Assembly: GCA_016930015.1 (NCBI GenBank)
Contig: JAFGHR010000057.1
Location: forward strand, 1-64,000
From: Anaerolineae bacterium
GTDB lineage: Bacteria; Chloroflexota; Anaerolineae; Aggregatilineales; Aggregatilineaceae
DNA length: 64,000 nucleotides
Direction of reading: 5' to 3'
Of this stretch, positions 32,652 to 40,426 are shown piece by piece. Made by a program: the position numbers and the translations under genes. The notes under the pieces were generated by a model. The model searched no databases. It was not told where the DNA came from and saw only the letters and a program-made list of their open reading frames with translations. Each line of letters begins with the position of its first letter. Position 1 is the stretch's first letter.

Positions 32652-33769
32652 TACCACTCCACGTGTACGGGGGTGCCGATTTCGGCCCAGTTAAAGAGCC
32701 ATTCGGCTTCCGGGGTGGGCAGGTTGACGCAGCCGTGACTCATCGGATTTCCAAAATTGCTGTGCCAGTAGGTGCCGTGCAGCGAATAATCCTGGTAAAA
32801 GTACATCACGTAGGGCACGCCGGGCAGATAATAACCGGGTCCGGACATGAGCTGGGATGTGTACTTGGTGTACACGCGGAAATCGCCCTGAACGGTCGCG
32901 GTGCCCGGCAGCCCGGTAGACGCCAGCGTCGTGCGAATCATCTGGCCGTTTTCGTAGGCATACACGCGCTGATCACTCAGGTCAACAAAAATCTCTTTTC
33001 CGCTGCCGATGGGCGGTACAGGTGCCGATGCCAGCCCTGTGCTGGGCTGAAAAAAAGTGCCCTGCCCGTCATCACTGGCCGGGATGACAAGCGTTTGCCC
33101 GGAATAAATGTGGTTCGGGTCGGTGATGTTGTTGGCGCGGGCGATGGTCGGCCAGCTTACGCCATACGCGCGGCCAATCGCGGCCAGGTTTTCACCCTGT
33201 TGGACAACATGGCTGCGCTGGACGCTCACCACCTGTGCGGCGGCGGGAGCTGCTTCGACCGGCGGCGCGACAGCGGGGGCAGGCGCGTTGGCGCCAGGGA
33301 TAAGAAGCTGCTGCCCGACGAATATCTGGTTGGGGTTACTCAGGTTGTTGGTTGACACGATATCATTCCAGTTCACACCATAACGTTGGCCGATGGCAGC
33401 CAGGGTTTCACCGCGCTGAATCGTATGGTAAACGGGAGACACTGCGACGGCTGGGACCACCGGGGCGGCTTCAAGCACGATTGGGTTGGCCGGTGCCGCC
33501 AGGTTAGTTTGCGTCTGGGCGCTGGGAATGACAAGCGTCTGGCCAGCATAGATTCTGGCAGGGTCTGTGATACCGTTGGCGGCGGCGAGGGTTTCGACGG
33601 TCGTGTTGTACCGGAGCGCAATACGGAACAGGTTTTCACCACCCTGCACGACGTGTGTATTGCCGGTCTGGGCGCTGGTGTGCAGCAGCGGTGCAGCCAT
33701 CACCAACACCACAGCCGCCAGAACAGGTACGAAACGCAAGAATTTGCGATATGAATTGGCCCATGTCAT
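32651..33769 (-). CDS. L,D-transpeptidase with three LysM domains
   Basis: 372 residues. Signal peptide (FVPVLAAVVLVMAAPLLHTSA). Three LysM domains follow (~37-80, ~111-156, ~177-222), each starting HxxQxGExL and ending QxLxIP. The ErfK/YbiS/YkuD catalytic domain (~255-372) has the active-site pattern HGTYWH ... SHGCVNL with catalytic Cys. Such enzymes make 3-3 cross-links in peptidoglycan or attach proteins to it; LysM holds them to the wall. Start ATG 33769 after GGGGAAACCATC. Monocistronic, with a repeat-rich 3' end. Confidence 0.93.
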   Translation of the reverse strand: MTWANSYRKFLRFVPVLAAVVLVMAAPLLHTSAQTGNTHVVQGGENLFRIALRYNTTVETLAAANGITDPARIYAGQTLVIPSAQTQTNLAAPANPIVLEAAPVVPAVAVSPVYHTIQRGETLAAIGQRYGVNWNDIVSTNNLSNPNQIFVGQQLLIPGANAPAPAVAPPVEAAPAAAQVVSVQRSHVVQQGENLAAIGRAYGVSWPTIARANNITDPNHIYSGQTLVIPASDDGQGTFFQPSTGLASAPVPPIGSGKEIFVDLSDQRVYAYENGQMIRTTLASTGLPGTATVQGDFRVYTKYTSQLMSGPGYYLPGVPYVMYFYQDYSLHGTYWHSNFGNPMSHGCVNLPTPEAEWLFNWAEIGTPVHVEW

Positions 33770-33929
33770 GATGGTTTCCCCATAAAAGTCAATTCAGGCG
33801 TGATGTAATTCTACTATAGCTTAATGAACAACAAAAACGCCAACATGACGGCAAGCAATCGGAAAACAGACGATCACACTATGGCGGCGCTTCGTATAGT
33901 CATTCATCCCCCCAGGCACACCTCGATAT

Positions 33930-33962
33930 AAAAAGAATACCCCTCTTTTCGCACAGAGGGGT
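33930..33962 (-). terminator. Terminator of the kinase unit
   Basis: On the minus strand ACCCCTCT (33962-33955) pairs with AGAGGGGT (33946-33939), followed by a T-rich tract (33937-33930). It closes the four-gene unit ending with the Ser/Thr kinase. Confidence 0.75.
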
Positions 33963-33995
33963 CAACTTCTTTCTCCTGCTTGCATACCTAACGAT

Positions 33996-36011
33996 CTAAC
34001 GACCACCCCAAACCCGAATCGTTATCAGCAAGGGACGCCCGATTACTACATCACTATCCGGATACAACAAATCCCACACACTATAATAACAGCCGAATAC
34101 CTCAGGCGCGGTCCCGGTAAACACCAGCGGACTCGTTTCATCCGTTACATCGACTGCACCCTCAAAGTAAAAATTGGACTGCTGCTGCGCCGCAAAATTC
34201 AAACCAGGGCGAATATCGGCTTCTGAGCACACATCACGCAGCGGCCCCAAATCGACCGTTGAACCTGGGTTTTCGGTTAATTCAGCATTATATGTGAGTC
34301 GTGAACCATCCGGCCAGACACAACTACCCGTATTCCGCAAAACGATCTCAAAGCTAAAATCACGGTCAAACGGCACCAAACGCGGATCGCCAGCATCATT
34401 GATCGTCGGTGGATTGTCGTGGCGCTGTGGCTCGATGACAATGTATTCGAAATCACAAGCAGCGATAGTCTGAGTCATATTAGGCGTAGCCGATGCCGCT
34501 GCCTGCGTTTGAAAAAACGCTTCTGCTGCCGTGATCGTCAAGTTCGGCGTCGAAGTCAAGGCGGACTCTGGTGTACCAGTTACAGTCGGTTCGACTGTGT
34601 CCGAGGATGCTGATACCTCTGTAGGCGAGAAAGTATCCGTCGGGCGCGGGGTGTCCGTGATCCCCGGTGTATCAGAGATAAGCGGAGTATCAGAAGGAAC
34701 AGGACTCGGCGTTATCGTTGGTTCGTCGGTTTCTGTGGGAGCATTCGTATCAGGCACAGTCGGCGTAAACGTCGGCTGCGGCGTATCTGTGTAGGTAGAT
34801 GGTCCCAGAGTCGGCGTATCAGATGGTGTACTGTCAGCAGCCAGCAAAGCCGATGCCGTTCCCGTTACATCGGCGGAACTAAGATTGTCCTCGCTGCCAA
34901 ACAGATCACCAAACAGCGTGTTATCGTTTCCGAAGGCCATCAACGCCCCGGCAGCGATGCCTGCCAGAATCACAATCAACAGGGCGACATAACCCAGGCG
35001 TAAGCGGTTGGTCGTGGGGTGACTTCCCGATCCAGCCAGTTCTGCCACATGTGCTTCGGATGAATCACTGACTGCTGTCTGGGCCGCCGCATAAGACTGC
35101 GTGAGCGGGTGGCGCTGAGGCGTAAATGGCGCGTCTGCATCGGCGGGCAAAAATCCGCTGTAACCGGGCCGCCGGTGACCGGTTTCGTCGAGCTGCTCAA
35201 GGCTGGCGACCAGCTCGGCAGCCGACTGGTACCGGTTATTAACATCTTTAGCCAAAGCCTTACAGATGATGCTGTCCAGGTCTTCCGGCAGATCAGGGAC
35301 AATCGTGCTGGGGGAAATCAGCGGCTCGTTCAGGTGTTTCAGGATGACGGCAAGCGGTGTTTCAGCATCGTATGGGAGCTGGCCTGTGATCATCTGGTAC
35401 AGGATGACACCAAGCGAGTAGATGTCAGAACGCTCGTCGCCCGCCTCACCAAGCCCCTGTTCCGGCGCCATGTAGGCGGGTGTGCCCACCATACCCCCGC
35501 TGGCAGTGAACTGGGCTCCGGTCACGATTTTGGCGATACCGAAATCGGTGAGCACCACACGGTGATCCTCGTCCAGCATCAAGTTGGCCGGTTTCACATC
35601 GCGGTGAATCATGTTGCGCTGGTGCGCATAGTCGAGCGCTTCGGCGGAGCTTTTTGTGATACGAATGGCTTCCGCGATTGAGAGGTTTTGGTGAGCGCTG
35701 GCGATTTCAAATAACTGGTCTTTGAGCGTGGGACCGTTGATCAGCTCCATGACCATGTAATAACTATCGCCGTCGGTATCATATTCGAAATCATAGACCT
35801 GCACGATGTTCGGGTGTTTGAGTTTGGCAACATTGCGTGCTTCGTTTTCGAATCGATCCTTAAACTCAGGATCGTCCGCAAGAAACGGGTGCAGGAGCTT
35901 GATGGCTACGTAACGATCCAGGGCTACATGATAGCCCCGATACACTTCGGCCATGCCGCCCCGACCGATACGGTCAACGATTTCGTACTTGCCGAGCTTT
36001 TTCCTTGCCAC
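33996..36011 (-). CDS. Transmembrane Ser/Thr kinase with an extracellular NBR1-like Ig domain
   Basis: 671 residues. Kinase domain (~9-270): GRGGMAEVY, VAIKLL, HRDVKPANLM, DFGIAKI, MAPEQG. Transmembrane helix ~345-365 (YVALLIVILAGIAAGALMAF). An outside Thr/Pro/Asp-rich linker (~390-500, many TDTP and PSPVPSDTP units) leads to a C-terminal Ig-like domain (~520-671) with VLRNTGSCVWPDGSRLTY, as in NBR1-type central domains. So a receptor kinase with an extracytoplasmic sensor or wall-contact domain. Last gene of a unit with DUF1015, ACT and an orphan gene; its link to these is unknown. Confidence 0.92.
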   Translation of the reverse strand: MARKKLGKYEIVDRIGRGGMAEVYRGYHVALDRYVAIKLLHPFLADDPEFKDRFENEARNVAKLKHPNIVQVYDFEYDTDGDSYYMVMELINGPTLKDQLFEIASAHQNLSIAEAIRITKSSAEALDYAHQRNMIHRDVKPANLMLDEDHRVVLTDFGIAKIVTGAQFTASGGMVGTPAYMAPEQGLGEAGDERSDIYSLGVILYQMITGQLPYDAETPLAVILKHLNEPLISPSTIVPDLPEDLDSIICKALAKDVNNRYQSAAELVASLEQLDETGHRRPGYSGFLPADADAPFTPQRHPLTQSYAAAQTAVSDSSEAHVAELAGSGSHPTTNRLRLGYVALLIVILAGIAAGALMAFGNDNTLFGDLFGSEDNLSSADVTGTASALLAADSTPSDTPTLGPSTYTDTPQPTFTPTVPDTNAPTETDEPTITPSPVPSDTPLISDTPGITDTPRPTDTFSPTEVSASSDTVEPTVTGTPESALTSTPNLTITAAEAFFQTQAAASATPNMTQTIAACDFEYIVIEPQRHDNPPTINDAGDPRLVPFDRDFSFEIVLRNTGSCVWPDGSRLTYNAELTENPGSTVDLGPLRDVCSEADIRPGLNFAAQQQSNFYFEGAVDVTDETSPLVFTGTAPEVFGCYYSVWDLLYPDSDVVIGRPLLITIRVWGGR

Positions 36012-36103
36012 CGGTCTAAGATGCCTCTAGTTGTTTCAAGGATGACTACGGGTGAACCTTCTAGCATCGAGTATAACTGAATATTGGGTACCAGCCCAGG
36101 ACC

Positions 36104-36502
36104 TTATAAACTGGTTTTGTTGTCCGTTGTAGAACCTGGGCCGGGTTGTGCTGATGGAATGTGCAGCGCAACTTCACACGTGTCTTGCGGTGATCCAGGC
36201 GTGTCATAGTATAACGCTACGCCAAGCCGGTATTGCCCGGAAGCATCTGCTGCGCCGCGCAGATGCAGGGTAAATGCCATCGTGAACGTCATGGCTTCAA
36301 TGACACTTGTGACGGCTGCTGTTTTTTCTGACGAGTCAGTGATCGTTATCTCCAAGTTGGGTCTTTCTCGAAACGGTGTGACCTCAACAATGACGTTTAC
36401 ACGCCGTCCATCCGGGTATGGTGTGGCCTCTACACGCTCGATTTTTACCTGATCTCGCGGCAGAAGATTGTCATTGTTCTGGATGTGGAAGTCAAGCCCC
36501 AT
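36104..36502 (-). CDS. Hypothetical small beta-rich protein
   Basis: 132 residues, no signal peptide, not recognised. Alternating strand-like segments (RRVNVIVEVTPF, NLEITITDSS, TMAFTLHLRGA, QYRLGVALYYDT, CEVALHIPSA) suggest an immunoglobulin-like beta sandwich. Third in the - strand unit: 29 bases after the ACT-domain gene and 92 bases before the receptor kinase gene. It could be a partner or substrate of that kinase (inference from position only). Confidence 0.6.
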   Translation of the reverse strand: MGLDFHIQNNDNLLPRDQVKIERVEATPYPDGRRVNVIVEVTPFRERPNLEITITDSSEKTAAVTSVIEAMTFTMAFTLHLRGAADASGQYRLGVALYYDTPGSPQDTCEVALHIPSAQPGPGSTTDNKTSL

Positions 36503-36531
36503 ATTCCCCGGTTCCTAAGTTAACACTGTGC

Positions 36532-36981
36532 CTATCTACCACCAAGGCGTGCCTGCGCCTGGCCGAGTGCATCCCATGCAGCCTGGAACTGCGCAACCGA
36601 AACCAGGATATGATCACGTTCAAAGCTGGCCAACGGCAGAATCGAAACAAACGCTTCAGCGAGTATGGTACTGACCAATGCCATAAATCCGACCAGATCA
36701 AAATCAAGCGGCAGATCAAACGTGATTAGCCGGTAGTCACCACCCAGCCGGTGTTCGGGCAAACGGTGGGCGAATGAGTCCCAATGTTCTTTGGGGACTA
36801 CCAGGGTTACCTCATCTTTGTCGGCAATCAGGGCGCTGAAAGGCGTACCGATTTCGGCCAACACCCCGGCACTCGCTGTAATAGCGGGCGCCGGAAGATG
36901 CACCAACAGGTAAACTACGTTATCAGTATACAGCGCTGCGCGTGAAAAAGCCTGAGAAGCAGCGTCCACATTTGGGGCCAT
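36532..36981 (-). CDS. Double ACT-domain protein (COG3603/CASTOR-like)
   Basis: 149 residues. Two ACT-like halves: ~22-70 (VVYLLVHLPAPAI, GTPFSALIADKDEVTLVVP) and ~80-149 (YRLITFDLPLDFDLVGFMAL, LAEAFVSILPLASFERDHIL). The second half matches the pattern of stand-alone ACT proteins related to amino-acid-sensing domains. They usually bind small ligands such as amino acids and act as regulators. It lies 34 bases after the DUF1015 gene and 29 before an orphan gene. The ligand is unknown. Confidence 0.72.
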   Translation of the reverse strand: MAPNVDAASQAFSRAALYTDNVVYLLVHLPAPAITASAGVLAEIGTPFSALIADKDEVTLVVPKEHWDSFAHRLPEHRLGGDYRLITFDLPLDFDLVGFMALVSTILAEAFVSILPLASFERDHILVSVAQFQAAWDALGQAQARLGGR

Positions 36982-37015
36982 GCCTGACGTTACCTTTCCA
37001 TACCGACCCGCTTGA

Positions 37016-38359
37016 TCACAGGCGCTTGTCCGGTGACACCGGCAGCAAAGTCAGGCCGGAGATCATTTTTGGATAAAAATCGGTGCTTTTCTGCGGCATC
37101 TTTTCGCCCTGAGCCGCACAAGCGCGGATTTGTTCCATGCGTGTTGCGCTGACAAAGAACACCATCGTGCCGTCGCCTTCATCAATGCTGTCTACGGCTT
37201 GCTGAGCATCACGGTGATAACGGATCATGCTTTTGTCTTCGATACCTTCGCGCGGCACGCCAACGATCTGATCCAGCAAGATACTATGCAGCACACTGAC
37301 GGATAACGATTTCCATGCATGTGATCGTTCATCAGGAATCAAGTCGGCAATGGACGATTCATCGTTGAGAGTCAGCGCATGATATCCGACTGCCTGCCCG
37401 CCGTAAAATCCAAACGTGTGCCCGGTTGGGTGTGCATTCACCGCGTCAAGACAGGCTGCCAGGTCACGGGTTGGCTCAACGGAAAAAACAGGCTGGGCGC
37501 GTTCGAGTACGGCTGCCGGTGACGTGGCTGAGAAATTCCGAATTTCGCGGTGTGTTGGCAGAATGATGAGCCCCGGATCATTCATGCTGACCAGGGTAAC
37601 GGCCATAAAGTTAAAGGCCGCGTTAGCCGGTGCATCGGGATAAGCCTGGCGCTGAAGGTCGCGGTAGGTCAGGCCGGTTTCGTAGCGGTGATGGCCGTCG
37701 GCAATGATCAGGTTGCGCATGGGGCGCATTTCGGCTTGAATGGCCTGAATTACACCGGGATCGGTGATCGTCCACATCCGCTGTTGAACATCGTGTTCAA
37801 ACATCTCGACGATATCGATTGCTGGTTCCTGATCGGCAATAGCGGCCCGCAAGAGGACGTTCACCCGGTTTTCGGGATCAGGATACAGCATTAAGATTTG
37901 TTCGGTGTTGACCTGCATCGTCTGTAACAAACGTAACCGGTCTTGCTTTGGTTCATTGTGTGTGCGCTCGTGCGGCAGCACGACACCGTCGGCAAAATTG
38001 GTGAGCTCAAGCGCCGCGATCAGGCCCAGCCGGGCATAAGTTTGCCCGCCGGAAAAAAATGTTTGCTCATAGGCATACAGGACGGGTTGATCACTACGTA
38101 TCAAGACACCGGTCTCTAACCACTGGTCATAGGTAGCTTTTGCACGCGTGTAACCATTGGGGCCGTCGGGGTTTTCTGGCTGATCACCAGCCTGGGCCTG
38201 CCCCTGAATAATACGTACAATTGAGTATGGGCTTTGGTCGTAGTACTGCTGTTGAAGTTTATCTGTGATGCGGTCGTATGGCTGACTGACTACAGGTTGA
38301 ATGTCAGAAATGTAACGGGGATTGTAGCCTACTCCCCTGAATGGCTTGATAACCGCCAT
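37016..38359 (-). CDS. DUF1015 family protein
   Basis: 447 residues, soluble. Family features: N-terminus AVIKPFRGVGYNPRYI, SQPYDRITD, the central GVVLPHERTHNEPKQDRL and IADGHHRYETGL at ~221-232. Length fits the family, whose biochemical role is not established. First gene of a four-gene minus-strand unit with an ACT-domain protein, an orphan and a receptor kinase, suggesting a metabolic-sensing context. The conserved His pair in DGHHRYET is likely functional. Confidence 0.88.
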   Translation of the reverse strand: MAVIKPFRGVGYNPRYISDIQPVVSQPYDRITDKLQQQYYDQSPYSIVRIIQGQAQAGDQPENPDGPNGYTRAKATYDQWLETGVLIRSDQPVLYAYEQTFFSGGQTYARLGLIAALELTNFADGVVLPHERTHNEPKQDRLRLLQTMQVNTEQILMLYPDPENRVNVLLRAAIADQEPAIDIVEMFEHDVQQRMWTITDPGVIQAIQAEMRPMRNLIIADGHHRYETGLTYRDLQRQAYPDAPANAAFNFMAVTLVSMNDPGLIILPTHREIRNFSATSPAAVLERAQPVFSVEPTRDLAACLDAVNAHPTGHTFGFYGGQAVGYHALTLNDESSIADLIPDERSHAWKSLSVSVLHSILLDQIVGVPREGIEDKSMIRYHRDAQQAVDSIDEGDGTMVFFVSATRMEQIRACAAQGEKMPQKSTDFYPKMISGLTLLPVSPDKRL

Positions 38360-38681
38360 GGGCGGGAATCCTCCTGAGCAGTGTGTTGCAGCCGGTGAAA
38401 AGATGATACGCCAGTCAAATTGTTCGAACGGTCGTGATTGTACCAGTGCCTTCAGGATGATGCGAGAGCAATTTCAGGGCTGGCGTAGAATTGACGAGGG
38501 AAATACACTCATTCTCAATCGCGCTATAATTGTATCTGGATACAGCTTTTAAACCATGCTCAAAAGTAAGCCGACGCCGTTTATCTATCGCGTCAATCAG
38601 GCTTTCGGTTGCGTGGCGCACTTAACTGATTTGTATTATGATGGACGAGACACGGCGTCCCGACTTAGAGGAGACATTATT

Positions 38682-40334
38682 ATGCAGGATTTGCGACGAC
38701 TATTCACGGTTATCCTGGTCCTGGCCGCTTTATTAAGCTTTTCTGGCCTGGTAACCGCGCAGGACCAACCAACAACGCACACGGTTCAAGCGGGCGAAAA
38801 CCTGAACCGGATTGCGCGCCAGTACAATACCACGGTCGCGGCGATTGCAGAAGTCAATAATATTACCAATCCAAACCTGATTGTCGTTGGCCAGGTGCTT
38901 GTGATTCCGACTCAGATTCCCGCACTGACTCCGACAGCAACAGCGACCGCTAACACCACTGTGACGGCTACGGCAACTACCGGTGTGATCGGCACAGCAA
39001 CTCCTACTGTGGCGCCAGCCCTCACACCTACGGCGACCTCTGTGCCGCCATCCGGCGAGATTGTTCACGTTGTGCAGGCGGGCGAAAACCTGTTCCGCAT
39101 TGCGCTAAAATACAATCTGACGGCGGCAGTCGTAGCTGCTTACAATGGTATTGCGAACCCCAGCCTGATCTATGTTGGGCAGCAGATTCGTATTCCTGCT
39201 GGCGGACAGGCGGCAGCACCGGCGGAAGCGCCAGCCCAGGCGTCCGCCACCCCGCAGCCGACGGCAAACGTGTCTCCTACACCGCTCCCGAATACGGCGA
39301 CCAATGTTGGGTTTGCAGAAGGTGTCCAGGTGCATTTACCGAACCAGGACATGCCGACGGTGATCACGGCGGCAACTGGTCTCGGTATCACCTGGATCAA
39401 GCAGCAGATCGATTGGGCCTTATATGAGCCAAGCGCCGGAAACATCAACTGGGGTCCGATTGACGAGATGATTGACGCGATGGACGGCGCAGGCGTCAAT
39501 ATTCTGCTCACGGTGTCCTCTGCACCAAGCTGGGCACGTGAATCCGATCAGGAAAAAGGGCCACCAACCGATTACCAGACATATGCCAATTTTGTCGGGG
39601 AACTGGCCAAACGCTACAACGGGCGCGTGGATGCCTACGAAATCTGGGAAGAACCGAATCTACGCCGGGAATGGAACACGCCTAAGGGCATCAGCGCCGC
39701 CAGTTATGTTGAAATGCTGCGCCTCGCGTTTACGGCGATTAAAGGTGCCGACTCGGACGCGATTGTGATCACCGGGGGGCTGTCTCCTACGGGCTTTAAC
39801 GATGGTGTGAACGCGATTGATGATCGTGTTTACCTGCGCCAGATGTATACCGCTGGCGTGACCGACTGGTCGGACGCGATTGGTGCACATCCAAGCGGCT
39901 GGGCTAACCCGCCAGACAGCACATGCTGCCGCAACAACCGCCCGGCGGTATCGGGTTGGGACGATCATCCGAGTTTCTTCTACAAACAAACGCTTGAGGA
40001 TTACCGCGAGATCATGGTGCAGAACGGTGACAGCGGTAAATACATCTGGGTGACTGAATTCGGTTGGGGATCGGTCGATGGCCTGGGCGTCGAACCGGCT
40101 GATCCTGACGCGCTGGGTTTTGTGACCTTCACCAGCATGGATGAGCAGTCACAATACATCATTCGCGGTTACCAGCTAGGGCGCGAGTACGGTTATATTG
40201 GCCCGATGTTCCTGTACAACCTCAATTTCTGCCAGGTTGTGGGTGTGCTCAACGTTGAATGTTACTGGAGCCTGCTCGACCCGGCAGGTAATCCGCGCCC
40301 GGCTTACCTGGCTGTGCGCGATATGGCCAAATAG
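38682..40334 (+). CDS. Secreted LysM-glycosidase-like protein
   Basis: 550 residues from ATG 38682, with AGAGGAG upstream and a proper signal peptide (LFTVILVLAALLSFSGLVTA); the longer frame from 38556 hides it. Two LysM domains (~30-75 and ~128-172), Thr-rich linkers, then a clan GH-A-like barrel (~205-550). The putative acid/base site reads EIWEEPN, with Glu replacing the Asn that normally precedes the acid/base Glu. The putative nucleophile is in VTEFGWGS. Paralogue of the 26345-27748 protein, which has the standard NE. Probably wall- or polysaccharide-bound. Substrate unknown. Terminator follows. Confidence 0.82.
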   Translation: MQDLRRLFTVILVLAALLSFSGLVTAQDQPTTHTVQAGENLNRIARQYNTTVAAIAEVNNITNPNLIVVGQVLVIPTQIPALTPTATATANTTVTATATTGVIGTATPTVAPALTPTATSVPPSGEIVHVVQAGENLFRIALKYNLTAAVVAAYNGIANPSLIYVGQQIRIPAGGQAAAPAEAPAQASATPQPTANVSPTPLPNTATNVGFAEGVQVHLPNQDMPTVITAATGLGITWIKQQIDWALYEPSAGNINWGPIDEMIDAMDGAGVNILLTVSSAPSWARESDQEKGPPTDYQTYANFVGELAKRYNGRVDAYEIWEEPNLRREWNTPKGISAASYVEMLRLAFTAIKGADSDAIVITGGLSPTGFNDGVNAIDDRVYLRQMYTAGVTDWSDAIGAHPSGWANPPDSTCCRNNRPAVSGWDDHPSFFYKQTLEDYREIMVQNGDSGKYIWVTEFGWGSVDGLGVEPADPDALGFVTFTSMDEQSQYIIRGYQLGREYGYIGPMFLYNLNFCQVVGVLNVECYWSLLDPAGNPRPAYLAVRDMAK

Positions 40335-40359
40335 GATCGCAATCCTGAGAATGTATGAT

Positions 40360-40390
40360 CCGCCTGGCTCGACCGTGAGCCGGGCGGTTT
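40360..40390 (+). terminator. Terminator of the LysM-glycosidase gene
   Basis: CCGCCTGGCTC (40360-40370) pairs with GAGCCGGGCGG (40377-40387) with one T-G pair, followed by TTTGATT. Confidence 0.6.
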
Positions 40391-40426
40391 GATTCCCCCG
40401 CCGGTCGAAAAAAACGGTACGTTTTA

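Noticed and set aside
32285-33355. 356-residue + strand frame across the iorB end and the L,D-transpeptidase gene
   Set aside because: It overlaps two strongly supported genes, and its translation is Arg/Ala/Gly low-complexity.
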